Source of the DNA: Pseudoalteromonas flavipulchra NCIMB 2033 = ATCC BAA-314
GTDB taxonomy: Bacteria; Pseudomonadota; Gammaproteobacteria; Enterobacterales; Alteromonadaceae
Assembly: GCA_000814665.1 (NCBI GenBank)
Contig: JWIH01000019.1
Location: 124,001-188,000 of the forward strand
Direction of reading: 5' to 3'
DNA length: 64,000 nucleotides
Numbering within the stretch: the first letter of the stretch is position 1; each line of letters starts with the position of its first letter. Positions 47,594 through 57,926 of the stretch are shown here, one piece after another. The notes beneath the pieces are model-generated. The model made no database searches. It was not told the origin of the DNA and saw nothing but the letters and a program-made list of their open reading frames with translations. The position numbers and the translations under genes are program-made.

Positions 47594-48829
47594 TTATGCT
47601 AATAGTTCACTGAATGCATCAAACAAGCTATCTAGCTCTTCTATGGTGTTGTAATGCATACAACCGATGCGAACAACCCCACCTTTATCCATCACCCCTA
47701 GCTGCTCGCAAAGCCCTTGGGCGTAGAAGTTGCCATCCCATACGCACATGTGCTTTTTACCTAAGAATTCCGACACGGTACGTGGCTCGATGCCATCAAA
47801 TGTCAAAGCAAACGTTGGTGTACGCTCAGCGAGTCGCTCACATGACTCGATACCATAAAGTTTAATATGTTTAAACTCGGCTAAACGCGTTAAGAAGTGC
47901 TGGCTAAGCTGCATCTCATGCGCTTTTGTGCGTGCAAATGCCTCAATCAGTTTCTCACGGCGTGGGGTATCTGCACTCATCTCGCTAAGTGAAGCGATGT
48001 AGTCAATCGCCGCAACAACACCCGCTAGTCCTTCGAAACTCTGCGTACCAGTTTCCCAGCGGCCTGGGATAATGTCTTTTGCCGGCTCCACCTTATAAGG
48101 AGTAAAACCTTCTAAATGCTCACGCTTACCATACACAATGCCCACGTGCGGACCAAAGAACTTATAAGCAGAGCACGCAAGGAAGTCGCAATCCAAACCT
48201 TGTACATCGATTAGCTCATGAGGTGCATAATGCACAGCATCAACATATACCAATGCACCAACTTGGTGCGCAAGCTCCACAATGCGTTTGATATCGTTGA
48301 TTGAGCCCGTTGTATTTGATGCATACGTCACCGCAACTAACTTAGTCTTGGCATTTAGTAGTGATTCAAAATGCGCAAGATCAAGCGTGCAATCGGTTTC
48401 ATTAATACGCACCGCATGCACCGTCGCACCTTTATCTTCGGCGGCTTGACGCCATGAAGAAACGTTTGAATAATGATCGGCATTAGTCACAATGACTTCA
48501 TCACCCGCTTGCCATTCGCGAGATAGCGCACGGCTAAAGCTAAAGGTTAGGCTGGTCATGTTGGCACCAAATACAATTTGATCTGCGCTTGGCGCATTGA
48601 GTAAGTCCGCAACCGCTTGGCGCGCTTCACTCATCAAACTGACGGTCTTATCGCTCGAGAAAAATGCCCCACCTAAGTTAGAGTTAAAATAACCAAGGTA
48701 AGCAGACATCGCGCTCAACACGGATTGCGGGACTTGAGAGCCACCCGGACCATCAAGGAAAATTGGCGCGGTTCCACCAATATTTTGCATAAGCGCAGGG
48801 AACTGACGACGCACTTGATTTAAATCCAT
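47594..48829 (-). CDS. Class V aminotransferase / cysteine-desulfurase-like PLP enzyme
   Basis: Pyridoxal-phosphate enzyme with the PLP lysine K223 in SAYKFFGPHVG and the aspartate of VDAVHYAPH (D197, H200). The 411 residues and GTQSFEGLAG fit the cysteine-desulfurase-like (TIGR01976-type) subgroup. No Fe-S assembly genes lie nearby. It follows the dioxygenase gene after nine bases, so the two are cotranscribed and probably share a substrate pathway. The reaction is not known. Confidence 0.85.
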   Translation of the reverse strand: MDLNQVRRQFPALMQNIGGTAPIFLDGPGGSQVPQSVLSAMSAYLGYFNSNLGGAFFSSDKTVSLMSEARQAVADLLNAPSADQIVFGANMTSLTFSFSRALSREWQAGDEVIVTNADHYSNVSSWRQAAEDKGATVHAVRINETDCTLDLAHFESLLNAKTKLVAVTYASNTTGSINDIKRIVELAHQVGALVYVDAVHYAPHELIDVQGLDCDFLACSAYKFFGPHVGIVYGKREHLEGFTPYKVEPAKDIIPGRWETGTQSFEGLAGVVAAIDYIASLSEMSADTPRREKLIEAFARTKAHEMQLSQHFLTRLAEFKHIKLYGIESCERLAERTPTFALTFDGIEPRTVSEFLGKKHMCVWDGNFYAQGLCEQLGVMDKGGVVRIGCMHYNTIEELDSLFDAFSELLA

Positions 48830-48838
48830 ACTACCCTC

Positions 48839-49471
48839 TTAGGCTGTAAATACGAAGCAGTCTAGATAACCAACTTGCTCGGCATCTAGCTTGTTCATTG
48901 GTGTTGCGTTATGCCACACTTCACGGTCATTTACGAGCGCAAATAAACCATCTTTGATTTCCATTTTGAAGCAAGGTTCGGCTTCTTTGTGCTCATATAC
49001 CAATAGCTCGCCACCAGCGATATTTTCGTGAGAAACACCACAAACACACACATGGTCAAAGCCATCTTGGTGCACACCTTCTGGCGCGGGAGGGGTATCG
49101 CTTTCAATCGCTAACATGCGAAACTGATGCACTTCTATGCTGGTATCGTCTGCAATTCCTGTCATGGCTTTGAATTCAGCAAGCATATGCTTAAAGCCAT
49201 CGGTGTTTAACATGTCCAGCTCAAGGTTTTCGTAAACACGCTCAATATTACCTTGGAAAGTATTAATTGAATCGTCTTGAACGAAAGCCTTAGTCGGCTG
49301 CAATGTCACTTCACCGCCAGTGAATTTAACCACAGAATAACGGCGCTTTCTGAATGCACCATCGGCATAAGGGTTATCTGGAAGTTGATTGAAAAAAGGC
49401 TTAACTGCGTCGATATGTGACTGCGGTAAAAAGCGTAGTTGTAATAAATTCTGGTTGTTTACTGTTGTCAT
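48839..49471 (-). CDS. 2-oxoglutarate/Fe(II) dioxygenase, amino-acid hydroxylase type
   Basis: Start set to ATG 49471 (after GAGAGGATC); the frame opens five codons upstream. The 210 residues carry the iron triad H134, D136 (HQDGFDH) and H187 (WHNATPM), 53 residues apart as I recall for the L-isoleucine dioxygenase (PF10014) group, and the 2OG-binding FRMLAI segment. Members hydroxylate free Ile, Leu, Met or Thr. Substrate here is unknown. First gene of a two-gene operon. Confidence 0.85.
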   Translation of the reverse strand: MTTVNNQNLLQLRFLPQSHIDAVKPFFNQLPDNPYADGAFRKRRYSVVKFTGGEVTLQPTKAFVQDDSINTFQGNIERVYENLELDMLNTDGFKHMLAEFKAMTGIADDTSIEVHQFRMLAIESDTPPAPEGVHQDGFDHVCVCGVSHENIAGGELLVYEHKEAEPCFKMEIKDGLFALVNDREVWHNATPMNKLDAEQVGYLDCFVFTA

Positions 49472-49662
49472 GATCCTCTCGCCCATTGATGAGAATTTGC
49501 CGACAATTCTAATAAAACCAGAGAAAATTACTGTTTAAAAAAACGGGATTTTAACAACTAAAACGCAATAAAAACCCACTTAAAACCACTTTAATGGATT
49601 ACTTATCTAGATTTAAAATAATGCTTGATAACACCATTTAAGATGAGCGTTTTATGTGCATA

Positions 49663-49690
49663 AAAAAAGCCAACATGCGCTGGCTTTTTT
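49663..49690. terminator. Terminator downstream of acnB
   Basis: AAAAAAGCCA and TGGCTTTTTT enclose ACATGCGC, so it works on both strands; acnB, on the minus strand, is the obvious user. Confidence 0.9.
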
Positions 49691-49716
49691 CTTTCAATGA
49701 ATTCTAGAGCGAGTAA

Positions 49717-52314
49717 TTAGACCGCTTGTTGAATGATCACTGAGTCTGCCTTTTTAGTGTACTGAGGCATCTTGTGGAAGTTCAAGTAACGGTAAGTGTC
49801 CGCAGCCGTTGCATTGATCTTCTCTGCATACTCTTGATATTCAGCAGGCGTTGGTAGTTTACCAAGAATAGCAGCTACCGCTGCAAGCTCTGCTGATGCA
49901 AGGAATACGTTTGCACCTGTACCTAAACGGTTAGGGAAGTTACGAGTCGAGGTAGAAACAACCGTTGCTTTATCAGCAACACGTGCCTGGTTACCCATAC
50001 ATAGTGAACATCCTGGAGTTTCGATACGTGCACCTACACGACCGTAAATACCGTAGTAACCTTCGTCGGTTAACTGATCGCGGTCCATCTTCGTTGGTGG
50101 AGCAACCCATAGTTGCGTTGGTAGACGACCACCGAAGTTATCCAGTAGTTTACCCGCTGCACGGAAGTGACCGATGTTAGTCATACAAGAACCAATGAAT
50201 ACTTCATCGATCTTCTCACCTGTTACCGCTGAAAGTAGACGTGCGTCATCAGGGTCATTCGGTGCACAAAGGATTGGCTCTTTGATATCAGCAAGATCAA
50301 TCTCAATGGTATGCGCGTATTCTGCATCCGCGTCAGCAGTCATTAGCTCAGGGTTTGCTAACCACTCTTCCATCTTAGTGATACGACGCTCAATAGTACG
50401 TACATCACCATAGCCTTCAGAGATCATCCACTTAAGCATCACGATGTTAGAGTTTAGGTACTCTTCGATAGACGCTTGTGAAAGCTTAACGGTACAACCT
50501 GCCGCACTACGCTCTGCAGATGCGTCAGATAGTTCGAACGCTTGCTCAACCGTTAGGTGCTCAACACCTTCGATTTCAAGGATACGGCCAGAGAATTCGT
50601 TGATCTTACCTTTTTTCTCAACCGTCAATAGGCCTTGCTGGATTGCATAGTAAGGGATAGCGTGTACTAGGTCACGTAATGTGATACCCGGCTGCATTTC
50701 ACCTTTAAAACGAACAAGGATTGACTCAGGCATATCCAACGGCATTACACCCGTTGCAGCTGCGAATGCTACCGCTCCTGAACCTGCTGGGAATGAAATA
50801 CCTAGTGGGAAACGAGTATGCGAGTCACCACCTGTACCTACCGTATCAGGCAGTAGCATACGGTTTAGCCATGAGTGGATAACACCATCACCAGGGCGTA
50901 GCGATACACCGCCACGGTTCATGATGAAATCAGGAAGTGTGTGGTGTGTGTTTACATCGATTGGCTTAGGATAAGCTGAGGTATGACAGAATGACTGCAT
51001 CGTAAGATCAGCAGAGAAGCCAAGACAAGCAAGGTCTTTAAGCTCATCACGCGTCATTGGACCCGTAGTATCCTGAGAACCTACCGTTGTCATTGTTGGC
51101 TCACAGTATTGACCTGGGCGTACACCTGTCATATTACATGCTTTACCAACCATCTTCTGTGCAAGCGTAAAGCCTTTACCAGAATCAGCCACTAACTTAG
51201 GCTTACGGAAGATGTCTTCAGCTTCAAGACCAAGAGACGTACGAGCTTTGTCCGTAAGGCCACGACCAATGATCAGTGGAATACGGCCGCCTGCACGCAC
51301 TTCATCTAGAATTACGTCTGATTTCAGTGAGAACGTTGAGATAACTTCGTCAGTGCCGTGACGCTTAACCACACCTTCGTAAGGGAAGATGTCGATTTGG
51401 TCGCCCATGTTTAGTTCGTCAACTGGAAGCTCAATCGGTAGTGCACCAGAATCTTCCATGGTGTTGAAGAAGATAGGCGCAATCTTGCCACCCAGACACA
51501 CACCACCAACGCGCTTGTTTGGTACGAATGGAATGTCATCACCCATGAACCAAAGTACAGAGTTAGTCGCAGATTTACGAGATGAGCCTGTACCAACAAC
51601 GTCACCTACGTACGCTAGCGGTAAACCTTTACCATTAAGCGCTTCAAGTTGTGCAATTGGACCTACTTCACCTGGCTTATCAGGGTTGATACCATCACGC
51701 TCGTTTTTAAGCATAGCCAGCGCGTGTAATGGGATATCAGGACGAGACCAAGCATCTGGTGCTGGAGACAAGTCGTCTGTATTTGTTTCGCCAGTTACTT
51801 TAAATACAGTCACTGAAATCTTGTCTGCGACGGCTGGTTTCTCAAGGAACCATTCTGCATTTGCCCATGACTCGATCACTTGCTTAGCAAACTCATTGCC
51901 CGCTTTTGCTTTTTCTTCTACATCGTAGAATGCGTCAAACATCAGTAGCGTGTGAGACAAACCTTTAGCAACGATTGGCGCGATAGCGGCATCGTCTAGT
52001 AGGTCGATCATCGGCGCGATGTTGTAACCACCAAGCATAGTGCCAAGTAGTTCAGCTGCATACTCTCTTGAAATGAGCGGTGATTCCGCTTCGCCTTTCG
52101 CTACTGCAGCCAAAAAGCCTGCTTTTACGTATGCGGCATCATCTACACCAGGCGGTACACGGTTGATAAATAGATCAACGATGAACTCTTCTTCACCTGC
52201 TGGTGGAGTTTTTAGTAATTCGATAAGGTCAGCAGTTTGCTGCGCGTCTAACGGCTTAGGCACGATACCTTGCGCGGCACGCTCTTCTACGTGTTTACGA
52301 TATTCTTGAAGCAC
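49717..52314 (-). CDS. acnB: Aconitate hydratase B
   Basis: TCA-cycle enzyme interconverting citrate and isocitrate with a [4Fe-4S] cluster; members also bind mRNA when the cluster is lost. The 865-residue length equals E. coli AcnB. The N-terminus [22 protein letters not shown] and [19 protein letters not shown] are family signatures; cluster cysteines lie in FIGSCMTN and the CSLCMGN pair. Transcribed alone. Confidence 0.98.
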   Translation of the reverse strand: MLQEYRKHVEERAAQGIVPKPLDAQQTADLIELLKTPPAGEEEFIVDLFINRVPPGVDDAAYVKAGFLAAVAKGEAESPLISREYAAELLGTMLGGYNIAPMIDLLDDAAIAPIVAKGLSHTLLMFDAFYDVEEKAKAGNEFAKQVIESWANAEWFLEKPAVADKISVTVFKVTGETNTDDLSPAPDAWSRPDIPLHALAMLKNERDGINPDKPGEVGPIAQLEALNGKGLPLAYVGDVVGTGSSRKSATNSVLWFMGDDIPFVPNKRVGGVCLGGKIAPIFFNTMEDSGALPIELPVDELNMGDQIDIFPYEGVVKRHGTDEVISTFSLKSDVILDEVRAGGRIPLIIGRGLTDKARTSLGLEAEDIFRKPKLVADSGKGFTLAQKMVGKACNMTGVRPGQYCEPTMTTVGSQDTTGPMTRDELKDLACLGFSADLTMQSFCHTSAYPKPIDVNTHHTLPDFIMNRGGVSLRPGDGVIHSWLNRMLLPDTVGTGGDSHTRFPLGISFPAGSGAVAFAAATGVMPLDMPESILVRFKGEMQPGITLRDLVHAIPYYAIQQGLLTVEKKGKINEFSGRILEIEGVEHLTVEQAFELSDASAERSAAGCTVKLSQASIEEYLNSNIVMLKWMISEGYGDVRTIERRITKMEEWLANPELMTADADAEYAHTIEIDLADIKEPILCAPNDPDDARLLSAVTGEKIDEVFIGSCMTNIGHFRAAGKLLDNFGGRLPTQLWVAPPTKMDRDQLTDEGYYGIYGRVGARIETPGCSLCMGNQARVADKATVVSTSTRNFPNRLGTGANVFLASAELAAVAAILGKLPTPAEYQEYAEKINATAADTYRYLNFHKMPQYTKKADSVIIQQAV

Positions 52315-52625
52315 AATATTGCCCTCTTGGTGACGTGGACAGACAAGTAAATGATCTGGCTGCGATTATTGATGCAATCGGCTGAACCATTCCCTTGACC
52401 ATAAAATATAATGAACAATTATAAGGTCTTTGAGTATAGATGAAAATCTTGCATGCGATACCTCGCCTTATAGTCACTATAAATACAATGAATAAGCATA
52501 CCGAAACAAGTATATTTTGATGAATATTAGTCAAACGAGAATCATTTTAATTTTGCGAAAAGGTATGCTTGGTGGGATCAAAAAAGGCTCCTGAAGGAGC
52601 CTTTTTGCATAAGCTAAGTTGAAAA
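52315..52625. other. Gap between acnB and the ompA-family gene
   Basis: Contains the acnB promoter region (52315-52450, A/T-rich) and, near the end, the terminator for the OmpA-family gene described separately. Nothing else stands out; no credible ORF. Confidence 0.5.
52581..52606. terminator. Terminator downstream of the OmpA-family gene
   Basis: AAAAAGGCTCC, loop TGAA, GGAGCCTTTTT. The minus-strand side ends in a run of T, serving the OmpA gene. Confidence 0.9.
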
Positions 52626-53678
52626 TTAACGCTTAACTTTTACTTTCTCTTTAGAAGAAACGTGCGCTTCTACACGACGGTTTTCCGCATGTGCTTTTAG
52701 CGTGTTTGCTGGGTTTTTCAAACGCTCTTCACCGTAACCAACCGTAGTAATACGCATTGAATCTACACCCATATCAACGAGTTTCTCAGCAACGTTTTTC
52801 GCGCGGCGCTCAGAAAGCTTTTGGTTGTAATCAGCATCACCCACAGCTGACGCGTGACCTTCAATCACAACATCTGCATTTTTATGCTCTTTCAAGAACT
52901 TAGCAACCGCGTTGATATCATCAACATATTGCTGTGAGAAAGTTGCATCGTCATGCGGGAAGCGGACTAGCAGGCTTACTTTGTCTTCTTTAGTCTCGTA
53001 CAAAGTACAGCCAGACGCATCAACGGCATCCGTCATTGGTGTGTTAGCACATTTGTCTTCGCTATCCACAACACCATCTTTGTCACTGTCTTGCGGTGCT
53101 TCTGCAACTACAGGAGCTGGGGCTGGCGCAACCTCTTCCGATTTACCTGCGCTACCAAACGAGTAGTTGATACCGATTTTACCACCAACATCAGTAAAAC
53201 CAGCTTCCAAGCCTTGGTAAACCGCCGCTTCTGCATTTACGAACAAGTGATCGGTAAAGTAATGACGAACACCAGCACCTACGTTAGCAAAGGTGTTATC
53301 TGAGATCACATCTAGGTTCATCTTTTTGATACCCACTAGACCGTAGAATGGACCACCATCAAAGTGATACAAGCCGTCGATACCGTAACGCTCGGCGTCC
53401 ATTGAACCATTGCTGATACCACCAAGGTCGAAATCCATATCTGCATATTCGATACGACCACTCCAAAACTTGTCAAAGCGGTAGCCAATTTCAGCACCCC
53501 AGCCTGTAGAGTCTTCTACGTCTAGACCAGCCATATCACGGTGATTCTGCCAATCAGCATCATAGTAATCACCAAACACACCAAGATATACACCTTCTGT
53601 AGGCTCAGTAGTGTTTGCATTTGCATTGGCTGTCACTGCCATCGCAACTAGTAAGCTCAAAGTTTTAATTTTCATCAT
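52626..53678 (-). CDS. OmpA-family outer-membrane protein
   Basis: Signal peptide about 1-22 (LLVAMAVTANANA). An N-terminal eight-strand-type barrel (about 25-175), a calcium-binding type TSP3 linker DSDKDGVVDSEDKC, then a peptidoglycan-binding OmpA domain (about 230-350) with VIEGHASAVGDADYN and LSERRAKNVAEKL. The two cysteines in the linker are likely disulfide-paired. Anchors the outer membrane to the cell wall. ATG ATG at the start; AAGGA just before. Confidence 0.92.
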   Translation of the reverse strand: MMKIKTLSLLVAMAVTANANANTTEPTEGVYLGVFGDYYDADWQNHRDMAGLDVEDSTGWGAEIGYRFDKFWSGRIEYADMDFDLGGISNGSMDAERYGIDGLYHFDGGPFYGLVGIKKMNLDVISDNTFANVGAGVRHYFTDHLFVNAEAAVYQGLEAGFTDVGGKIGINYSFGSAGKSEEVAPAPAPVVAEAPQDSDKDGVVDSEDKCANTPMTDAVDASGCTLYETKEDKVSLLVRFPHDDATFSQQYVDDINAVAKFLKEHKNADVVIEGHASAVGDADYNQKLSERRAKNVAEKLVDMGVDSMRITTVGYGEERLKNPANTLKAHAENRRVEAHVSSKEKVKVKR

Positions 53679-53827
53679 TCCTTCCCATCTCTGTTAGTTT
53701 ACGCATATGAGTATCGACTCGGATAGTCTATCAGAAAATGCGTCTACCGATTACGTTGCATAGATAATATTAGCTCGTCTATTAATGTTTACTTAACGTT
53801 ACATAAGGAATTTTTGCTATTTATGAA

Positions 53828-55606
53828 TTAATTTTGATGACCAAATAGGATTTGATACAGGCCTTGTTCCTTTAACAAATCCTTATGTTCTCCATACTGG
53901 GACACTTCACCATCATCTAAAACATAAATTAAGTCGGCTTGTTTTATTGCGCTCAGTCGATGCGCAATAATCAAAGTCGTTCTATCAGCCAAAAACGCTT
54001 GCAAATTGCGATGAATTTTTGCCTCAGTCTCAATATCAAGTGCCGAGGTTGCTTCATCCAACACCACCACTTTAGGATCGGCAACAACCATTCTAGCAAT
54101 GGCTAACCTTTGTTTCTGTCCTCCGGACAGTTTAATCCCGTTGCGACCAACTTGCGCATCTAATTTGTCGGCCAGAGCAAGTACGGTATCAGCTAGCTCT
54201 GCAACTCGGAGTGCCTGCCACAGTACTTGGTCAGATACCTCTCGTCCCATTGCTAGATTTTCACGGATGCTGGTATTAAAGAGTATCGGCTGCTGCAATA
54301 CGGTTACTATATTATCTCGCACTGCTTCGTAACCAATTTGCTCTACTGGCGTGTCATTTATATGAATCTCGCCACTTTGCTTTTCATACAATCCCAAAAG
54401 CAATTGCACCAAAGTAGATTTACCACCTCCTGACACCGCTACTAACGCTACTTTCTTCCCTGCTGGAATATGCAAAGATACCTGCTTGAGCACGGGTTGC
54501 TCTGCAACGTAAGCGAAGTCTATATTGGCAAATTTGATATCAACCTGAGATGAATCAAAGACGGTTTTCGTAGCGGGATATTGTGCTTCTGTCGCAAAAT
54601 TAAAAACCTGATTTAACCTACTAAGCGCCGCCGAGGCACCATAGTACGCATATTGAATACCAAGAATTTCCTGTACAGGCCCCATCATGAACCAAAGGTA
54701 ACCAAATACCGCAAATATCTGGCCGACCGTTAAATCAGAAAACACCACCATAAACATAGCGACAGCACGGAAAAACTCGAACCCGACCAAAAACACGGTA
54801 AAGCTTAAGCGGTTAACGGCATCCGTTTTCCATTGTGACTGCACCGCGTAATGTTTGAGATCTTTGGCGGCTACTTTAACTTGTGCAAAGTAGTTACCCT
54901 CTCGACGAACGGCTTTTAGTTGAGAAATAGCATCTAGCGTCTCGACTAGTGAAGTTTGCAGTGCCTCAAATGCAGCATTCTCTTCCTTTTTCAGCTCTTT
55001 AACATGTTTGCCAAACTGCCGAGAAAAATAAATGACCGCCGGATTGAGCAACAAGATCACCAGCCCCAACATCCAATCAATCCAAAGCAAAATCGCCGCA
55101 GTGCCAATGATTGTGAGTAAACCGATTAAAAAGCGTGACAAGGTTTGGCTGATAAATTTATCCAAGGTTTCTACATCGGTAATACAGCGAGAACTAATTG
55201 CTGCACCGCCTTGGCTTTCGTACTCCTTCAGTTGAACTTTAGGTAAATGCGTAAGTAAGCGCTCACGGATTTGATAACTAATGTCCTGGCCAATAATAGT
55301 AAACTGGCGTGACTGCATCACCCCTAACACCAAACTGGCCAAGCGCATGGTTATTACAGCCAACAAAATAACCACGATATAGCCACTGGGGCCATGCCAT
55401 TGCTCGGGCAATACTGAGTTCATCCAAGCCACTGCTCTGCCTGGTTTGTCTAGTAAGACTTCATCGACCAGCAACGGCATCATCAAAGGGATAGGGACAC
55501 TCACCAACGCGGCAAACAGGGCGATGATATGCGCCTTAATAAGTGGCCGTTTGTGTTCAAGGACTTTACGTTTAATTTCTTGCCAAGAAAGCTGCTGTTC
55601 TGCCAT
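53828..55606 (-). CDS. ABC exporter, half-transporter (ATP-binding plus permease)
   Basis: Six-helix membrane domain (about 20-310) fused to a nucleotide-binding domain (about 340-592). LSGGQKQRLAIAR signature, VVLDEATSAL Walker B, and a switch histidine in IIAHRLSA are present. Walker A reads AVSGGGKST: the first glycine of the usual GxxGxGKST is replaced by alanine. Substrate unknown; MsbA-like architecture suggests lipid or peptide. The gene starts right after selO. Confidence 0.88.
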   Translation of the reverse strand: MAEQQLSWQEIKRKVLEHKRPLIKAHIIALFAALVSVPIPLMMPLLVDEVLLDKPGRAVAWMNSVLPEQWHGPSGYIVVILLAVITMRLASLVLGVMQSRQFTIIGQDISYQIRERLLTHLPKVQLKEYESQGGAAISSRCITDVETLDKFISQTLSRFLIGLLTIIGTAAILLWIDWMLGLVILLLNPAVIYFSRQFGKHVKELKKEENAAFEALQTSLVETLDAISQLKAVRREGNYFAQVKVAAKDLKHYAVQSQWKTDAVNRLSFTVFLVGFEFFRAVAMFMVVFSDLTVGQIFAVFGYLWFMMGPVQEILGIQYAYYGASAALSRLNQVFNFATEAQYPATKTVFDSSQVDIKFANIDFAYVAEQPVLKQVSLHIPAGKKVALVAVSGGGKSTLVQLLLGLYEKQSGEIHINDTPVEQIGYEAVRDNIVTVLQQPILFNTSIRENLAMGREVSDQVLWQALRVAELADTVLALADKLDAQVGRNGIKLSGGQKQRLAIARMVVADPKVVVLDEATSALDIETEAKIHRNLQAFLADRTTLIIAHRLSAIKQADLIYVLDDGEVSQYGEHKDLLKEQGLYQILFGHQN

Positions 55607-57028
55607 TTAGGTTCCACAAAAAGTTTGATAGTGGGCCGGTGTAGACGCGCTGGTCCACGATTCAGGATAGTCTTTGTAATCATAGGGCGACGTCAACGCA
55701 GTTAGCCAATCCTCTAGCGTTTGACTCATGCCTTGACGATTAAATAGTGCAATCTCAGCCTCCACCAACGCATTACGGGGGGTAAGTATCGGATTAGCTT
55801 GACTCATCAAGTTAGCCGCAACGTCATCAAGAGCACGCCTTTGCGCCCATTGTCGCTGCCAGCTCTCCAACTCCGTTGGCACGGATAAAGCTTTGTTTGG
55901 ATGACCAAGCAAGCTATTAGTTAGTGCCGCAAAGGTATTGGTAAAGTCTAGTTCGTGCTCCGTCATCAACTTGAGTAAGTCACTAAGTAGAATGTCGTCT
56001 GCGTCGCTCCATTCATCAATACCAAGCTTAGCCGCCCACATATCTTTATACTTGCGATTAAACGATTCAGAAAACTCCGCTAAAGTTTGACTAAATGCTT
56101 CAATTCCCGCTTGCTCATCTTGCCACAACACCAATAAGGCCTCGGCAAGTCGAGCACAGTTCCAATTCATGATGTTTGGCTGGTTACCAAACGCATAACG
56201 GCCTTGGCGGTCGATAGAGCTAAACACGGCGTTAAAATCAAACTTTTCCATCATTGCACAAGGGCCAAAGTCTATCGTTTCGCCACTGAGCAAAATATTG
56301 TCGGTATTCATCACGCCATGAATAAAGCCTACCCGCATCCACTCGACGACTAAGTCAACCAACTGTTCACACACTTCACGAAACAATTCGAGTACATCCT
56401 GTTCGGACTTAACTTTAAATCCCTCAAATAATTGCTCGCCCAGCAAGTTAAGTAGGCTCCATAGCTCATCTTTATTTTGCTGAGTAGCCAGATATTGTAA
56501 GGTGCCGATGCGGATATGGCTTTTTGCCACACGACATACAACCGCGCTAGGTACTTCACCTTGACGATAAACATGGTGTCCAGTGGTTACAACAGCCAGG
56601 CATTCCGTAGTTGGAACACCCAAGCCAACCATAGCTTGGCTCATGATGAACTCACGTACCGCAGGTCCTAGCGCACAAAAACCATCACCGCCTCGAGAAA
56701 ATCGCGTCGCTCCAGAGCCTTTCAAGTGCAGGTCGTATTGACGTCCGTCATCAAGTTTCACTCCACCAATTAAATGCGCTCGGCCATCACCAAGTAACGG
56801 GTTAAATTGCCCAAACTGATGACCACTGTAGGCTAAGCTCGTAGGCTCAATATTGTCTAAAGGGCGCTGACCACTTAACAGTTCAGCAAGCGCAGTGGTG
56901 TCGTATTTCTCTAGCTCAAGCTTAACTAGCAACTGCGTATTGGATAATAGTAATGTGGGCTGATTAAATCTTGCTGGTTGCTCCTTAAAGAGCAGAGCAG
57001 AGCCTTGATAAGGCTGAAAAAATACCAT
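55607..57028 (-). CDS. selO: Protein adenylyltransferase SelO (YdiU/UPF0061)
   Basis: Pseudokinase-fold enzyme that AMPylates proteins in redox stress. From ATG 57028 (GGAG 8 bases before) there are 473 residues; the frame runs on to 57067. Motifs: SGHQFGQFNPLLGDGRAHLIG, the catalytic-loop GFIHGVMNTDN and SIDFGP-like GETIDFGPCAMM. A C-terminal cysteine (FCGT) replaces the selenocysteine of the animal enzyme. Upstream is a Tag glycosylase, downstream an ABC exporter. Confidence 0.95.
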   Translation of the reverse strand: MVFFQPYQGSALLFKEQPARFNQPTLLLSNTQLLVKLELEKYDTTALAELLSGQRPLDNIEPTSLAYSGHQFGQFNPLLGDGRAHLIGGVKLDDGRQYDLHLKGSGATRFSRGGDGFCALGPAVREFIMSQAMVGLGVPTTECLAVVTTGHHVYRQGEVPSAVVCRVAKSHIRIGTLQYLATQQNKDELWSLLNLLGEQLFEGFKVKSEQDVLELFREVCEQLVDLVVEWMRVGFIHGVMNTDNILLSGETIDFGPCAMMEKFDFNAVFSSIDRQGRYAFGNQPNIMNWNCARLAEALLVLWQDEQAGIEAFSQTLAEFSESFNRKYKDMWAAKLGIDEWSDADDILLSDLLKLMTEHELDFTNTFAALTNSLLGHPNKALSVPTELESWQRQWAQRRALDDVAANLMSQANPILTPRNALVEAEIALFNRQGMSQTLEDWLTALTSPYDYKDYPESWTSASTPAHYQTFCGT

Positions 57029-57044
57029 GCGGTCATCTCCATTT

Positions 57045-57725
57045 TTAGCGAATATTGTCACCAACACTCATTGACACAATTTGGCTTAACTCTTGTAAGC
57101 TAAGCCCGCTATATTGACGCATTTCATTGAAAAATTGCTGCGCCGCTTGCAGTGACTTCTGACTTTGCAAGCCACCATCAATGATCTCCTCGGCACGTAG
57201 TACCGTTTCGACATCTTTACTCAGTAAAAACGTATCTTTACCTAACACACGAAGCGCGTAAGGGCCAGTATTCCCCCCAAGTCTCGAGCCATGCTTTTTC
57301 AAGTACAGCCACAAACCAACAATATTGTCTTCCGGCCAGTTTGCGACGAATTCACTAAAGCGGCCATGCTGTTGTTGCACTTCAAAAATCATATGGCAAT
57401 TATCAGCGATACTTTTTACCTTTTTAGCATTACGAATGATTCGTTCATCCTGACTACGTTGCTCGTACATTTCAGGAGACATCATTAACAACTTCTCGAT
57501 TGAGAATTGCCAAAACACTTCTCTAAAGCCGTCCCATTTATTATCAACCACCGCCCAATAAAACCCACTTTGAAATATCTTGCGCGTAAATTCTTCTAAC
57601 CATTGATCATCACTTAATGCCAATAGCGATTCGGTACTCAATGGTTGACTAAGCTTAGCTTTTAGCGCCGCCTCAGAGCCTTTACGCTCGGCAGCCCTAT
57701 GATAAATTTTTTCGAATACTTTCAT
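57045..57725 (-). CDS. DNA-3-methyladenine glycosylase I-like (Tag family)
   Basis: 226-residue helix-hairpin-helix-type fold. The region SGFYWAVVDNKWDGFREVFWQFS and IIRNAKKVKSIADNCHMI follow the Tag family layout, and G-rich LGGNTGPYALRVLGKDTFLLS matches the DNA-binding hairpin. It lacks the clear zinc-binding Cys/His set of E. coli Tag at the ends, so substrate specificity is uncertain. Ends just before selO starts. Confidence 0.8.
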   Translation of the reverse strand: MKVFEKIYHRAAERKGSEAALKAKLSQPLSTESLLALSDDQWLEEFTRKIFQSGFYWAVVDNKWDGFREVFWQFSIEKLLMMSPEMYEQRSQDERIIRNAKKVKSIADNCHMIFEVQQQHGRFSEFVANWPEDNIVGLWLYLKKHGSRLGGNTGPYALRVLGKDTFLLSKDVETVLRAEEIIDGGLQSQKSLQAAQQFFNEMRQYSGLSLQELSQIVSMSVGDNIR

Positions 57726-57926
57726 GCTCGTATATACGTCCGATTTGCATTCCCTACAGAGTAACTGATCTCGGGGTTGGATGTGAGGTTTTTAGCGCAA
57801 ATTACCTTTGAATCGTAGGCTAAAAATACGCACCATCTTATTGCATTTTTACTAAATATTTACAGCCAAGCTTCGTCAACTAGGTATCTAAAATTGCGCC
57901 GCAGCGCTGGGAAATGAGGACAAACC

